Below, piece after piece: positions 41,340-49,621 of a stretch of 64,000 nucleotides of DNA (position 1 is its first letter; each line of letters opens with the position of its first letter). Below the pieces are notes generated by a model that was not told where the DNA came from, did no database searches, and worked only from the letters and a program-made list of their open reading frames with translations. This DNA is from Anaerolineae bacterium (GTDB lineage: Bacteria; Chloroflexota; Anaerolineae; Promineifilales; Promineifilaceae): assembly GCA_023382655.1 (NCBI GenBank), contig JAHDWK010000004.1, forward strand, positions 336,538 to 400,537, read 5' to 3'. Made by a program: the position numbers and the translations under genes.

Positions 41340-41906
41340 ATGCAGTCAGGTACTGAAATCATAGCTGAAGAAGCAGCCGCAGATGTAAACGGCGCTGCTG
41401 ACATGGAAAACAAGGAGGCTATGGTGGCCGGGGAAACGGGTGAAGTTCCCACCCTTGAAGAACAACTCGCCGCCGCCCAGGCCGAAGCCGCCGATTACAA
41501 AGACCGTTGGCTGCGGGGCCAGGCCGAGTTTGCCAACGCGCGCAAACGGATGGAAAAGGAACGCATCGAGCTGTACGGTATGGCCACGGCCGATGTTATC
41601 AAGAAATTGCTGCCGGTCTTAGACGATTTTGAACGCGCCCTGGCTAACGTGCCGGAAAACATCCGCGAAAACCCCTGGCTAGAAGGCATAGACCTGGTGC
41701 AGCGCAAATTATTCAACATACTGGAAAATCTCAACGTTACCCCCATTGAAGCAGTGGGGCAGCCCTTTGACCCCAATTGGCACGAGGCCATTACCCAGGA
41801 GCCAACAGACGAATACAAAAGCGGCCATATCTGCCGTGAACTGCAAAAGGGTTACAAAATAGGCGACCGGGTGATACGGCCGTCACTCGTAGCCGTTGCC
41901 GAATAA
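41340..41906 (+). CDS. grpE: Nucleotide exchange factor GrpE
   Basis: This 188-residue cochaperone releases ADP from DnaK. An acidic, poorly conserved N-terminus (residues 1-40) is followed by a long coiled-coil helix (EEQLAAAQAEAADYKDRWLR, QAEFANARKRMEKERIELYG) and a beta-domain with PVDDFERAL-type LPVLDDFERALANVP, QPFDPNWHEAITQE and GYKIGDRVIRPSLVAVAE. The ATG follows the hrcA stop codon directly (TAAATG), so the two are probably translationally coupled. Confidence 0.96.
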   Translation: MQSGTEIIAEEAAADVNGAADMENKEAMVAGETGEVPTLEEQLAAAQAEAADYKDRWLRGQAEFANARKRMEKERIELYGMATADVIKKLLPVLDDFERALANVPENIRENPWLEGIDLVQRKLFNILENLNVTPIEAVGQPFDPNWHEAITQEPTDEYKSGHICRELQKGYKIGDRVIRPSLVAVAE

Positions 41907-41917
41907 CAAACAACGCC

Positions 41918-41948
41918 CTGTAGGGACGCACCCTTGTGGTCGCCCCAT
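41918..41948. repeat. GTAGGGACGCACCCTTGTGG hairpin repeat
   Basis: CTGTAGGGACGCACCCTTGT followed by GGTCGCCCC is a degenerate member of the GTAGGGGCGA repeat family also seen at 5224 and 52384. It fills the gap between grpE and dnaK. Confidence 0.5.
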
Positions 41949-41993
41949 AAAGTTGGTCAATAACAAACGCCAATCAACACAAGTGAGGAAATC

Positions 41994-43895
41994 ATGGCAA
42001 AAATAATAGGAATTGATCTTGGGACCACAAACTCCGTTGCCGCCGTCATGGAAGGTGGGGAAGCCACCGTCATCCCCAGCGCCGAAGGCGGGCGGCTCTT
42101 TCCCTCCATCGTCGCCATCAACCCCAAAACCGGCGAACGACTGGTCGGCCAGGTAGCCAAACGCCAGGCCGTCATCAACCCCCACAACACCATCTTCTCC
42201 GTCAAACGCTTTATGGGGCGCAAATTTGATGACCCCGCCGTAGAAAAGGCGCGTAAATACGTACCCTACGAAGTGCGCAAAGCCCCCAACGGCGATATTC
42301 GCGTGGTGATGAGCGAACGAGAATACTCCCCTCCGGAAGTCTCCGCCATGATCCTGCAAAAGATAAAAACCGACGCCGAAGCTTACCTCGGCCAACCTAT
42401 TACCCAGGCTGTTATTACCGTACCCGCTTACTTTAATGACAGCCAGCGTCAGGCCACCAAAGACGCCGGTAAAATCGCCGGGCTGGAAGTGCTGCGCATT
42501 GTCAACGAACCCACCGCCTCCTCATTGGCTTACGGCCTGGGCAGTGATAAAGAAGAAATCATCGCTGTCTACGACCTGGGTGGCGGCACGTTCGACATCT
42601 CCATCCTGGAAATGGACAACGGCGTCTTTGAGGTCAAATCCACCAACGGTGACACCTTCCTCGGCGGCGACGACTTCGACCAAAAAATCATTGACTGGGC
42701 CGCCGAACAATTCAAAATGGAAGAAGGCATTGACTTGCGCAACGACCGGCAATCTTTGCAACGGTTACGGGAAGCGGCCGAAAAAGCCAAAATCGAACTC
42801 TCCACCACCATGCAAACAGAGCTAAACCTACCCTACATCACCGCCGACGCCAACGGCCCTAAACACCTCAATCTCAACCTCACCCGCGCCAAATTTGAGC
42901 AACTGTCTGAGGACTTGATCAAGCGTTCCATTGAACCCTGTCGTCAGGCCATCAAAGATGCCGGACTCTCCCTTAACGAGATTACCCAGGTCGTATTGGT
43001 GGGGGGCATGACCCGCGTGCCCGCCATTCAAGAAGCAGTGAAAAACTACTTCGGCCGTGAACCGCACAAAGGCGTGAACCCGGATGAAGTGGTGGGCATT
43101 GGCGCAGCCATTCAAGCCGGCGTCTTGGGTGGCGAAGTCAAAGATGTGCTGCTGCTGGACGTGACGCCGCTCACCCTGAGCATCGAAACCTTAGGCGGTG
43201 TAGCTACGCCTCTCATTGAGCGGAACACCACCATCCCTACTAAGAAAAGCCAGATATTCTCCACCGCCGCCGACGGGCAAACGCAGGTGGAAATTCACGT
43301 CACCCAGGGCGAACGGCCGATGTCTGCCGACAACAAAAGCCTGGGCCGCTTCATCCTGGATGGTCTGCCGCCCGCACCACGCGGTGTGCCCCAAATTGAG
43401 GTCACGTTTGACATCAACGCCGACGGTATCCTGAACGTCAGCGCCGCCGATAAAGCCACCGGGCGCAAACAAGCCATGCAAATCCTCCCCTCCAGCGGGC
43501 TGAACGACACCGAAATTGAACGCATGGTGAAAGACGCTGAACAACACGCCTCAGAAGATGCCCGCCGCAAGGAAATGGTGGAAGCGCACAACAAGGCTGA
43601 TTCCACCGCTTACAGCGCCGAAAAATTCCTGAGCGAAAACGGCGACAAACTACCGGAAGCCAACAAAGCCGCCATTCAGGATCGCATTGATGCCGTCCGC
43701 TCGGCGCTGGCCGGTAACGACGCCGCCGCCATGAATGAAACGGCCGATCAACTCCTGGCCGTAATGAATGAGGCCGGCGCCGCCATGTACCAACAGGCGG
43801 GCGGCCCAGTCTATGATGAGCCTGGTGATCAGCCGGGCGGCACGACCGGTACTGATGAAGATGTGATTGAAGGCGAATTTAGCGATTCCCAGTAA
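41994..43895 (+). CDS. dnaK: Molecular chaperone DnaK (Hsp70)
   Basis: This full-length Hsp70 of 633 residues has an ATPase domain with [70 protein letters not shown] and [21 protein letters not shown] substrate-binding domain follows ([39 protein letters not shown]), then the helical lid and an acidic tail ending [15 protein letters not shown] lies shortly before the ATG. It is third in the CIRCE operon, and a stem-loop separates it from dnaJ. Confidence 0.98.
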   Translation: MAKIIGIDLGTTNSVAAVMEGGEATVIPSAEGGRLFPSIVAINPKTGERLVGQVAKRQAVINPHNTIFSVKRFMGRKFDDPAVEKARKYVPYEVRKAPNGDIRVVMSEREYSPPEVSAMILQKIKTDAEAYLGQPITQAVITVPAYFNDSQRQATKDAGKIAGLEVLRIVNEPTASSLAYGLGSDKEEIIAVYDLGGGTFDISILEMDNGVFEVKSTNGDTFLGGDDFDQKIIDWAAEQFKMEEGIDLRNDRQSLQRLREAAEKAKIELSTTMQTELNLPYITADANGPKHLNLNLTRAKFEQLSEDLIKRSIEPCRQAIKDAGLSLNEITQVVLVGGMTRVPAIQEAVKNYFGREPHKGVNPDEVVGIGAAIQAGVLGGEVKDVLLLDVTPLTLSIETLGGVATPLIERNTTIPTKKSQIFSTAADGQTQVEIHVTQGERPMSADNKSLGRFILDGLPPAPRGVPQIEVTFDINADGILNVSAADKATGRKQAMQILPSSGLNDTEIERMVKDAEQHASEDARRKEMVEAHNKADSTAYSAEKFLSENGDKLPEANKAAIQDRIDAVRSALAGNDAAAMNETADQLLAVMNEAGAAMYQQAGGPVYDEPGDQPGGTTGTDEDVIEGEFSDSQ

Positions 43896-43902
43896 TTAAG
43901 TG

Positions 43903-43958
43903 CCGGACAAGGGGCAGTTCGGTTCCGGTCAACCGAAATGGTTCTGCCCCCTGTCTGG
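43903..43958 (+). promoter_or_regulatory. Two-tier stem-loop between dnaK and dnaJ
   Basis: An outer 15-base stem (43903-43917 with 43944-43958, two mismatches) encloses an inner perfect stem TTCGGTT (43918-43924) / AACCGAA (43931-43937). No T tract follows. It probably trims or attenuates readthrough into dnaJ, giving more DnaK than DnaJ (inference). Confidence 0.65.
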
Positions 43959-43970
43959 TCTGCTCATAGC

Positions 43971-45137
43971 ATGGCAACTCAAAGAGATTTTTACGACGTT
44001 TTGGGCGTGGGACGCGCCGCCAATAAAGAGGAAATCAAAAAGGCGTACCGCAACAAAGCCCGCCAATACCACCCCGATGTCAATAAAGAGTCGGACGCCG
44101 AAGAACGGTTCAAAGAGGTACAACGGGCGTATGAAGTGCTGTCTGATGAACAGACGCGGGCGGCGTATGACCGCTATGGGCACGCCGGTGTGGACAATGG
44201 CGCGGGGTCGGGGTTCTCCGGTTTTGAAGGATTTGGCGGGTTTGCCGATATTTTTGAGGACTTGTTTGGTGCAAACTTTACCGGCGGCAGCGGCCGACGA
44301 CGACGGCGTGGTCCCGGCCGAGGCGCGGATTTGCGTTATGACCTGCGTATCCCGTTTGAGGAAGCTGTGTTTGGTGCGGAAAAAGAGATCGAGGTACGCC
44401 GTCCCGAAATCTGTCCTCAATGTCATGGCGGCGGCGCCGAGCCGGGCACCAGCCCGATTGCCTGCACCACCTGTAATGGCAGCGGTGAAGTACGCCGCGT
44501 ACAGCAATCCATCCTGGGGCAGTTTGTGAATGTGACCACCTGCCCTACCTGCCAGGGCACGGGTGAGTTAATCCCTACACCCTGCACTATGTGTCGCGGT
44601 CAGAAACAGGTAATGCAAACGCGCTCCCTGAAAGTCAAAGTGCCGGCCGGTGTGGACAACGACACACAAATCAGGTTGAGTAACGAGGGCGGGCCAGGTA
44701 TGGCCGGGGGCCCGCCAGGCAATTTATATGTGGTTATCCATGTGGAACCGCATGAGTTTTTCCAACGGCGCGGTGATGATATTTTCATGGATTTGCACAT
44801 CAATGTGGCCCAGGCGGCGCTTGGTGATGATGTGACGGTGCCAACATTGGACGGCGATGATATGCTGGAGATTCCGGCGGGCACACAGCCGGGCAAGGTA
44901 TTTAAGCTGCGCGGGAAAGGGGTGCCACGCCTGGATCGCAGCGGCCGTAACCGGGCCATGGGGCGCGGCGATATGCATGTCATAGTGCAGGTGGCAATTC
45001 CCAAGAAACTGAATAAAGAACAACAGCGGCTGTTCAAAGAGCTTTCCAAATCGTTAGGTAAAGAGGTCATTCCCAAAACGGAGAAGGGGATTTTAGATCA
45101 CCTGAAAGATGCGTTTGGGGATGTCTTTGGGTTTTAG
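43971..45137 (+). CDS. dnaJ: Molecular chaperone DnaJ (Hsp40)
   Basis: This DnaJ of about 388 residues starts at ATG 43971. Upstream in-frame codons from 43938 lie in the stem-loop and lack homology. The J domain (residues 4-68) has YDVLGVGRAANKEEIKKAYR and the HPD triad in YHPDVNK. A Gly/Phe-rich region follows (GFSGFEGFGGFADIFEDLFG), then the zinc-binding domain with CPQCHGGG, CTTCNGSG, CPTCQGTG and CTMCRGQK; the fourth repeat departs from CxxCxGxG by having Gln-Lys after Gly. The C-terminal peptide-binding domains are complete (VKVPAGVDNDTQIRLSNEGG). Confidence 0.96.
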   Translation: MATQRDFYDVLGVGRAANKEEIKKAYRNKARQYHPDVNKESDAEERFKEVQRAYEVLSDEQTRAAYDRYGHAGVDNGAGSGFSGFEGFGGFADIFEDLFGANFTGGSGRRRRRGPGRGADLRYDLRIPFEEAVFGAEKEIEVRRPEICPQCHGGGAEPGTSPIACTTCNGSGEVRRVQQSILGQFVNVTTCPTCQGTGELIPTPCTMCRGQKQVMQTRSLKVKVPAGVDNDTQIRLSNEGGPGMAGGPPGNLYVVIHVEPHEFFQRRGDDIFMDLHINVAQAALGDDVTVPTLDGDDMLEIPAGTQPGKVFKLRGKGVPRLDRSGRNRAMGRGDMHVIVQVAIPKKLNKEQQRLFKELSKSLGKEVIPKTEKGILDHLKDAFGDVFGF

Positions 45138-45143
45138 GACGAA

Positions 45144-45174
45144 GACATCCGATTTTTTGAAAAAATCGGATGTC
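45144..45174. repeat. Perfect hairpin covering the prmA start codon
   Basis: GACATCCGATTTTTT (45144-45158) pairs with AAAAAATCGGATGTC (45160-45174) around one G. The first possible prmA ATG (45170-45172) lies in the right arm, so folding would hide it. It can also act as the dnaJ terminator. Confidence 0.8.
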
Positions 45175-46105
45175 TAATGAATTGATGTACTGGTTAGAAG
45201 TTAGCGTTATCACCGATGGGGAGGGAGCCGAGGCGGTGGCGGAAAAGCTACGGCCGTTCGCCTACCAGGATGGCGTGGTACTGGAACAGTTGGGGGATAT
45301 GTCCTCGTTGGACCCAGATGCGCTGGAAACGGCCGTCACCGTCAAAATTTACATCCCCGAACATGAAGACACCCCCCGTTTGCGCCGCCGCATCGAAGAG
45401 ATCATCTACTTTTTAGGCCGTCTTTACCCCATCCCCCCCCCTACCTTTCGCTTGCTGGCCGAAGAAGATTGGGCCAACGCCTGGAAAGCCCATTACCACC
45501 CCTTTCGCATTGGGCAACGCATCTGGATTCAACCGAGTTGGATTGAGGCAGAAACGCCGGACGCCGCGGCGCAAATTAAACCGGATGATGTGGTGCTGAC
45601 GCTCGACCCTGGTATGGCCTTTGGCACCGGACTACACCCTACCACGCAAATGTGCTTGCAAGCGTTGGAAGAACTGGTGCAGCCGGGCCACTCAATTTTT
45701 GATTTAGGTACGGGGTCGGGCATTCTGGCGATTGCTGCTGCCAAACTGGGTGCAGCCCGGGTGTTGGGAGTGGATGTAGATGAAGTGGCGGTACAAACGG
45801 CCGTAACCAACACCACCCTCAACCATCTCCACAACCTCGCCTTTCAAAAAGGCACGCTGGCTACCGTCACCGAAAAGGGTTGGGATATTGTGGTTGTCAA
45901 CATTCTCGCCCCCGTCATTGTCGGCTTGCTGGAAAATGATGGCTTACTCGGCTACGTTAAACCGGGAGGCCACCTCATTTTAAGCGGCATTATTGAAGAG
46001 CAGGCGGAAGATGTGAAAACGGCCGTCACCCAAGCCGGCGGTTACATCCACAAAACCCTGCAAATGACCGACTGGGTTGCCCTTATCGGGAGATTAGGAG
46101 ATTGA
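45170..46105 (+). CDS. prmA: Ribosomal protein L11 methyltransferase PrmA
   Basis: This 311-residue enzyme tri-methylates ribosomal protein L11 using SAM. The N-terminal L11-recognition domain begins MYWLEVSVITDGEGAEAVAE. A linker carries WANAWKAHYHPFRIGQRIWI, and the catalytic domain has LDPGMAFGTGLHPTTQMCLQ (the PrmA signature), IFDLGTGSGILAIAAAKLGA (motif I), VDVDEVAVQTAVTN, VVVNILAPVIVGLL and GHLILSGIIEEQAEDV. Family starts resemble M-WLE, so ATG 45185 may be the true start; neither choice has a ribosome binding site. The gene follows dnaJ by 32 bases, a common neighbourhood for prmA. Confidence 0.93.
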   Translation: MSNELMYWLEVSVITDGEGAEAVAEKLRPFAYQDGVVLEQLGDMSSLDPDALETAVTVKIYIPEHEDTPRLRRRIEEIIYFLGRLYPIPPPTFRLLAEEDWANAWKAHYHPFRIGQRIWIQPSWIEAETPDAAAQIKPDDVVLTLDPGMAFGTGLHPTTQMCLQALEELVQPGHSIFDLGTGSGILAIAAAKLGAARVLGVDVDEVAVQTAVTNTTLNHLHNLAFQKGTLATVTEKGWDIVVVNILAPVIVGLLENDGLLGYVKPGGHLILSGIIEEQAEDVKTAVTQAGGYIHKTLQMTDWVALIGRLGD

Positions 46106-46135
46106 GTCTCCTAATCTCTCAATCTCCCAATCTCA
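46088..46135. terminator. Shared hairpin between convergent prmA and acyl-CoA synthetase genes
   Basis: GAGATTAGGAGA (46090-46101) and TCTCCTAATCTC (46107-46118) pair around TTGAG, followed by more TCTCAATCTCC units. Stop codons of both genes lie inside it (46103-46105 and 46111-46113). It belongs to the GATTAGGAGATTG family and probably ends both transcripts. Confidence 0.65.
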
Positions 46136-48249
46136 TTCCCCACCCTTGCCCGCGCATCCACCGCCCACACCCCCTGTCCTTCTGGCAGAACCAACAACGG
46201 ATTAACCTCAATCTCCGCCAGTTCCGGGAAATCAGCCGCCAGTTGACCGAGGCATAGCAGTGTGTGGCGCACGGCCGTTTCATCAGCCGGTGGTAAATGG
46301 CGAAACCCGGCCAATTTGCGACCGGCCCAGGTTTGGGTTAATAAGTAATTCACATCCGCCTCGGTGAGTGGCGCCAGGGCAAAAGCCACGTCGGCCAACC
46401 CTTCCACCTCTACACCCCCAGAACCAAACATCACCAGCGGTCCAAACTGCGGATCGCGGGTAACACCAATAATCACTTCCTGCCCCACCGGAATCATTTG
46501 CTGCACCAACACTCCCTCAATGGCTGCATCAGAGTCAATTTGCCGCACCCTTGCCAGCATGTCCGCGAAAGCGGTTTGCACGGCCGTCTCATCCACCAGC
46601 CCCAACCGCACCCCGCCTACATCCGATTTGTGGGTGATACCAGCGGCAACCAATTTCAAAGCCACCGGAAAACCGATTTGCCGGGCCAGCGCGGCAGCTT
46701 CAGCGGAAGTTTGCGCCAGATGGCTGGCCGGGACAGGGATATTGTAGGCGGTAAGGAGTTCGGTCACGGCCGTTGGCGACAACCAATCTTCCTCTCCCAC
46801 CTGCACCAACGACTGCCGTGCCCGTTCTGGCTGCACATCCGACAGCACCACAGGGAAAGTGGTGGCTTGCTGGACATAGGCAGCATACCGGGTCAGTATC
46901 GCTAACGCAGCCACCGTCCGCTCCGGGAAACGATATTCCGGCACCCGCGCGGCCCGAAAATGCTCCATCGCCTCCTGAATCAGCCGCTCACCCATCAGCG
47001 TCACCAACACCGGCTTTTGCGCCGCGTAAATGGTGGGGATGATGGCTTTGGCGACACCTCCAGCCGAATACATAGGCGGTGGTGGCAGGATGAGCAGTAC
47101 GCTATCTACCCCTTCATCCGCCAGCAATAGGCGCAGGCAGTCGGCATATTGTTCTGGCGATGCCCCCGCCAACATGTCCACCGGATTGTGAACACTGGCA
47201 GCCGGTGGCAGCGCGGCGCGCAATTGCGTTTCTGTTTCTGGCTGCAAGGTTGCCAGTTGCAACCCGGACGATTCGATGGCGTCTACGGCCGTAACGCCCG
47301 GCCCTCCCGCATTGGTCAACACCGCCACCCGTGGCCCACGCGGCAGCGGTGACCAGGCCAACGCCCGCGCCCAATCAAACAATTCCTCATTGGTATGAGC
47401 GCGGATGATACCGGCGCGGCGAAACGCGGCATCAAAAGCGGTATCGGCGCCGGCTAACGCGCCGGTATGGGAAGCCACTGCCTGCCGCCCGCTGGCAAAC
47501 CGCCCCACTTTTAAGGCCAGCACCGGCTTGTATCGGGTCACAGCCTGCGCCACTTGCATGAAACGACGGCCGTCAGTGACCCCTTCCAGATACATGGTGA
47601 TCACCCGCGTATAAGGGTCGGCGGCGATGGCGGGCAGCACATCCGTTTCGCACACGTCGAGCTGGTTACCCAGGCTGACCAACCGCGACAGGCCAAAGCC
47701 CTGCCCGCGCGCCCAATCCACCACCGCCGCACAAATTGCGCCGGAGTGGGAGATAAAGGCGACTGCGCCCGGCGTCGGCCCCGGCGGCGGCAAAAAGGTG
47801 GCGTCCAGCGGCAAATGGGTGTCCAGCAGGCCAATGCAATTCGGCCCCATCAGCCGCATGTTGTATTGATGGGCAATGTGCAAACAGGCGTCCTCCAAAG
47901 ATTGGCCGGTTTCACCAGTTTCGCGGAAACCACCGGCGGCAATGATGACCGCCCGAATACCCTTTTGCCCACATTCGACCAACGCCTGGGGCACAAAGGG
48001 AGCGGGGATGAGCAGAAAGGCCAGGTCTACCGGTGGGGGCACGTCGGCAATGTGGGGGTGCAACGGCCGTGACAGCAGCATGCCCCCCTTCGGATTCACA
48101 AAGTGGATAGCGCCTTTGTAATCGCTTTGCAGCAGGTTGCGGGCCACACCAAAACCCAACTTGGTCGGGTCGGCCGAAGCGCCCACCAGCACAATGCCTT
48201 GTGGCTGAAAAAACGGTAAGAGGGAGGGATCAATCGTGGTCATGAGCAT
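46111..48249 (-). CDS. ADP-forming acetate/acyl-CoA ligase family protein
   Basis: This 712-residue enzyme fuses the alpha and beta parts of NDP-forming acyl-CoA synthetase. A CoA-binding domain (FFQPQGIVLVGASADPTKLG) is followed by a succinyl-CoA-ligase-like domain (MGPNCIGLLDTHLPLDATF, AFISHSGAICAAVVDWARGQ) with the phospho-His region ASHTGALAGADTAFDAAFRR. The ATP-grasp domain comes last (IPVPASHLAQTSAEAAALAR, FPVALKLVAAGITHKSDVGG, MFGSGGVEVEGLADVAFALA, LAEIEVNPLLVLPEGQGVWA). The alternative start is ATG 48243. It makes ATP from acyl-CoA or activates an acid; it lacks the GNAT domain of Pat-type relatives. The C-terminal residues are read from a hairpin repeat. Confidence 0.88.
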   Translation of the reverse strand: MLMTTIDPSLLPFFQPQGIVLVGASADPTKLGFGVARNLLQSDYKGAIHFVNPKGGMLLSRPLHPHIADVPPPVDLAFLLIPAPFVPQALVECGQKGIRAVIIAAGGFRETGETGQSLEDACLHIAHQYNMRLMGPNCIGLLDTHLPLDATFLPPPGPTPGAVAFISHSGAICAAVVDWARGQGFGLSRLVSLGNQLDVCETDVLPAIAADPYTRVITMYLEGVTDGRRFMQVAQAVTRYKPVLALKVGRFASGRQAVASHTGALAGADTAFDAAFRRAGIIRAHTNEELFDWARALAWSPLPRGPRVAVLTNAGGPGVTAVDAIESSGLQLATLQPETETQLRAALPPAASVHNPVDMLAGASPEQYADCLRLLLADEGVDSVLLILPPPPMYSAGGVAKAIIPTIYAAQKPVLVTLMGERLIQEAMEHFRAARVPEYRFPERTVAALAILTRYAAYVQQATTFPVVLSDVQPERARQSLVQVGEEDWLSPTAVTELLTAYNIPVPASHLAQTSAEAAALARQIGFPVALKLVAAGITHKSDVGGVRLGLVDETAVQTAFADMLARVRQIDSDAAIEGVLVQQMIPVGQEVIIGVTRDPQFGPLVMFGSGGVEVEGLADVAFALAPLTEADVNYLLTQTWAGRKLAGFRHLPPADETAVRHTLLCLGQLAADFPELAEIEVNPLLVLPEGQGVWAVDARARVGNEIGRLRD

Positions 48250-48316
48250 AGGGTATCAAAAATTGTCTCGACTGCCACCAGGTATTGCTGGTAGAAGTTG
48301 ATCTCCAAGCAATTTC

Positions 48317-48345
48317 TTGACAACCTATTTGAGCTATTGTATAGT
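48317..48345 (+). promoter_or_regulatory. Strong promoter of the LacI/sugar-uptake operon
   Basis: Consensus TTGACA (48317-48322) and TATAGT (48340-48345) lie at the ideal 17-base spacing. Transcription would start near 48352, just ahead of the operator. Confidence 0.85.
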
Positions 48346-48355
48346 ATGACCTAAT

Positions 48356-48369
48356 TGGAACCGGTTCCA
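48356..48369. promoter_or_regulatory. LacI-family operator
   Basis: TGGAACCGGTTCCA is a perfect 14-base palindrome with the central CG typical of LacI/GalR-family operators. It lies directly after the expected transcription start and 100 bases before the LacI-type gene, so autoregulation is likely. I found no second copy in the gap before the transporter genes. Confidence 0.85.
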
Positions 48370-48471
48370 TACGGTACAATTCTCCCAAACTTCGTACCCC
48401 TCATCGTTGTTTTACCCTTCCTTTTTTGTCCCGAGGGGACAGTGTGGCTATTGGCGGAAAGAGGAGACCAC

Positions 48472-49482
48472 ATGGCAAACGCAACCATTCGTGATGTGGC
48501 TAAACGAGCCGGCGTCGGCGTGGCCACTGTGTCACGGGTGCTGAATGACAGCACGGCCGTTTCCCCCACTACCCGCCAAAAAGTCCAGACCGCCATCGCC
48601 GAACTGAACTACTCCCCCAGCCCCATCGCCCGGCGCCTGTCGCTCGGCCGTACTATGACCATTGGCGTGATTGCCCCCTTTTTTATACGGCCGTCCTACA
48701 TCGAGCGGTTGCGCGGCGTGGAAGCCGCCCTCGTTGACAGTGAGTACGACTTCATTATCTACAACGTGGAGACCGTAACCCGGCGCAACGACTGCTTTCG
48801 TGATGTCCCCCGCCAGGAGCGAGTAGATGGTCTGCTCCTCATGACGCTCACCCCCACCGATGAAGAAGTAGACAACTTTATACAATCGGGTATGCCCACC
48901 GTGTTAATTGACAGCGTGCACCATCACCTGAGCCATGTGATGATTAATGATGTAGCCGGTGGCTACCAGGCCACTCGACACCTCATAGACCTGGGGCATC
49001 ACAAAATTGGCTATATCAGCGACCTGCTGCAAGAAAGCCCCTTTGGCTTCCGCCCAGTAGCCGACCGGTATGAAGGGTATCGTGAGGCGTTAACCACCGC
49101 TGGTATTGAGTTCTGCCCGGAATATCATCGTCAAGGTGAACTCAGCCGTCGCGAAGCCCGCCGTTTGGCCCACGAACTCATCACACTGCCCGACCCCCCT
49201 ACTGCTATTTTTGCTTACAGTGATACGCAAGCATTTGGCGTACTGCGCGCCGCTCAAGACCTGGGGCTGAAAGTACCGGAGCAACTATCAGTCATTGGGT
49301 ACGACGATATTGAAATTGCCGAATTTTTACACCTGACAACCATTCGGCAACATCTGTATGAATCGGGTGTGCGAGGCGCGGAGCTGCTGCTCAGCGAAAT
49401 TGCGAACCCTCTGTCCCGGCCACAAGAAATCGTGCTGCCCACAACATTGGTGGTACGAGACACAACCGCTCCCCCTGGATAA
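48472..49482 (+). CDS. LacI family transcriptional regulator
   Basis: This 336-residue sugar-responsive repressor starts at ATG 48472 with GAGGAG six bases upstream. The reading frame extends back to 48355 but crosses the operator. The HTH and hinge are ATIRDVAKRAGVGVATVSRV and LNDSTAVSPTTRQKVQTAI, then LNYSPSPIARRLSLGRTMTI. The ligand domain is of the periplasmic-binding type (IGVIAPFFIRPSYIERLRGV, DGLLLMTL, GYISDLLQESPFGFRPVADR, AIFAYSDTQAFGVLRAAQDL, VIGYDDIEIAEFLHLTTIRQ). Neighbouring transport and TreS genes suggest that an alpha-glucoside such as trehalose or maltose is the inducer (inference). Confidence 0.94.
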   Translation: MANATIRDVAKRAGVGVATVSRVLNDSTAVSPTTRQKVQTAIAELNYSPSPIARRLSLGRTMTIGVIAPFFIRPSYIERLRGVEAALVDSEYDFIIYNVETVTRRNDCFRDVPRQERVDGLLLMTLTPTDEEVDNFIQSGMPTVLIDSVHHHLSHVMINDVAGGYQATRHLIDLGHHKIGYISDLLQESPFGFRPVADRYEGYREALTTAGIEFCPEYHRQGELSRREARRLAHELITLPDPPTAIFAYSDTQAFGVLRAAQDLGLKVPEQLSVIGYDDIEIAEFLHLTTIRQHLYESGVRGAELLLSEIANPLSRPQEIVLPTTLVVRDTTAPPG

Positions 49483-49621
49483 CAGATTAGATGATGAAAG
49501 GGCCGTGCCCTTATCTTCATACTCTACCTAAAAAAGGAGGTAAGCATTCGATAAAAGAAGTAGAAAATGTACAAAAGACCATTTCAAATATTTATCAACT
49601 TTCCGTAGGAGGAAAAGAAAA
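49483..49621 (+). promoter_or_regulatory. Leader of the solute-binding protein gene, with an unused Shine-Dalgarno
   Basis: AAAAAAGGAGGTAAG at 49530-49544 is a full anti-Shine-Dalgarno match, but only ATT CGA TAA follows it, so no protein starts there. The real ribosome binding site, GTAGGAGG, is at 49607-49614 just before ATG 49622. I could not find a clear promoter here, so the operon may be read from 48317. Confidence 0.45.
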
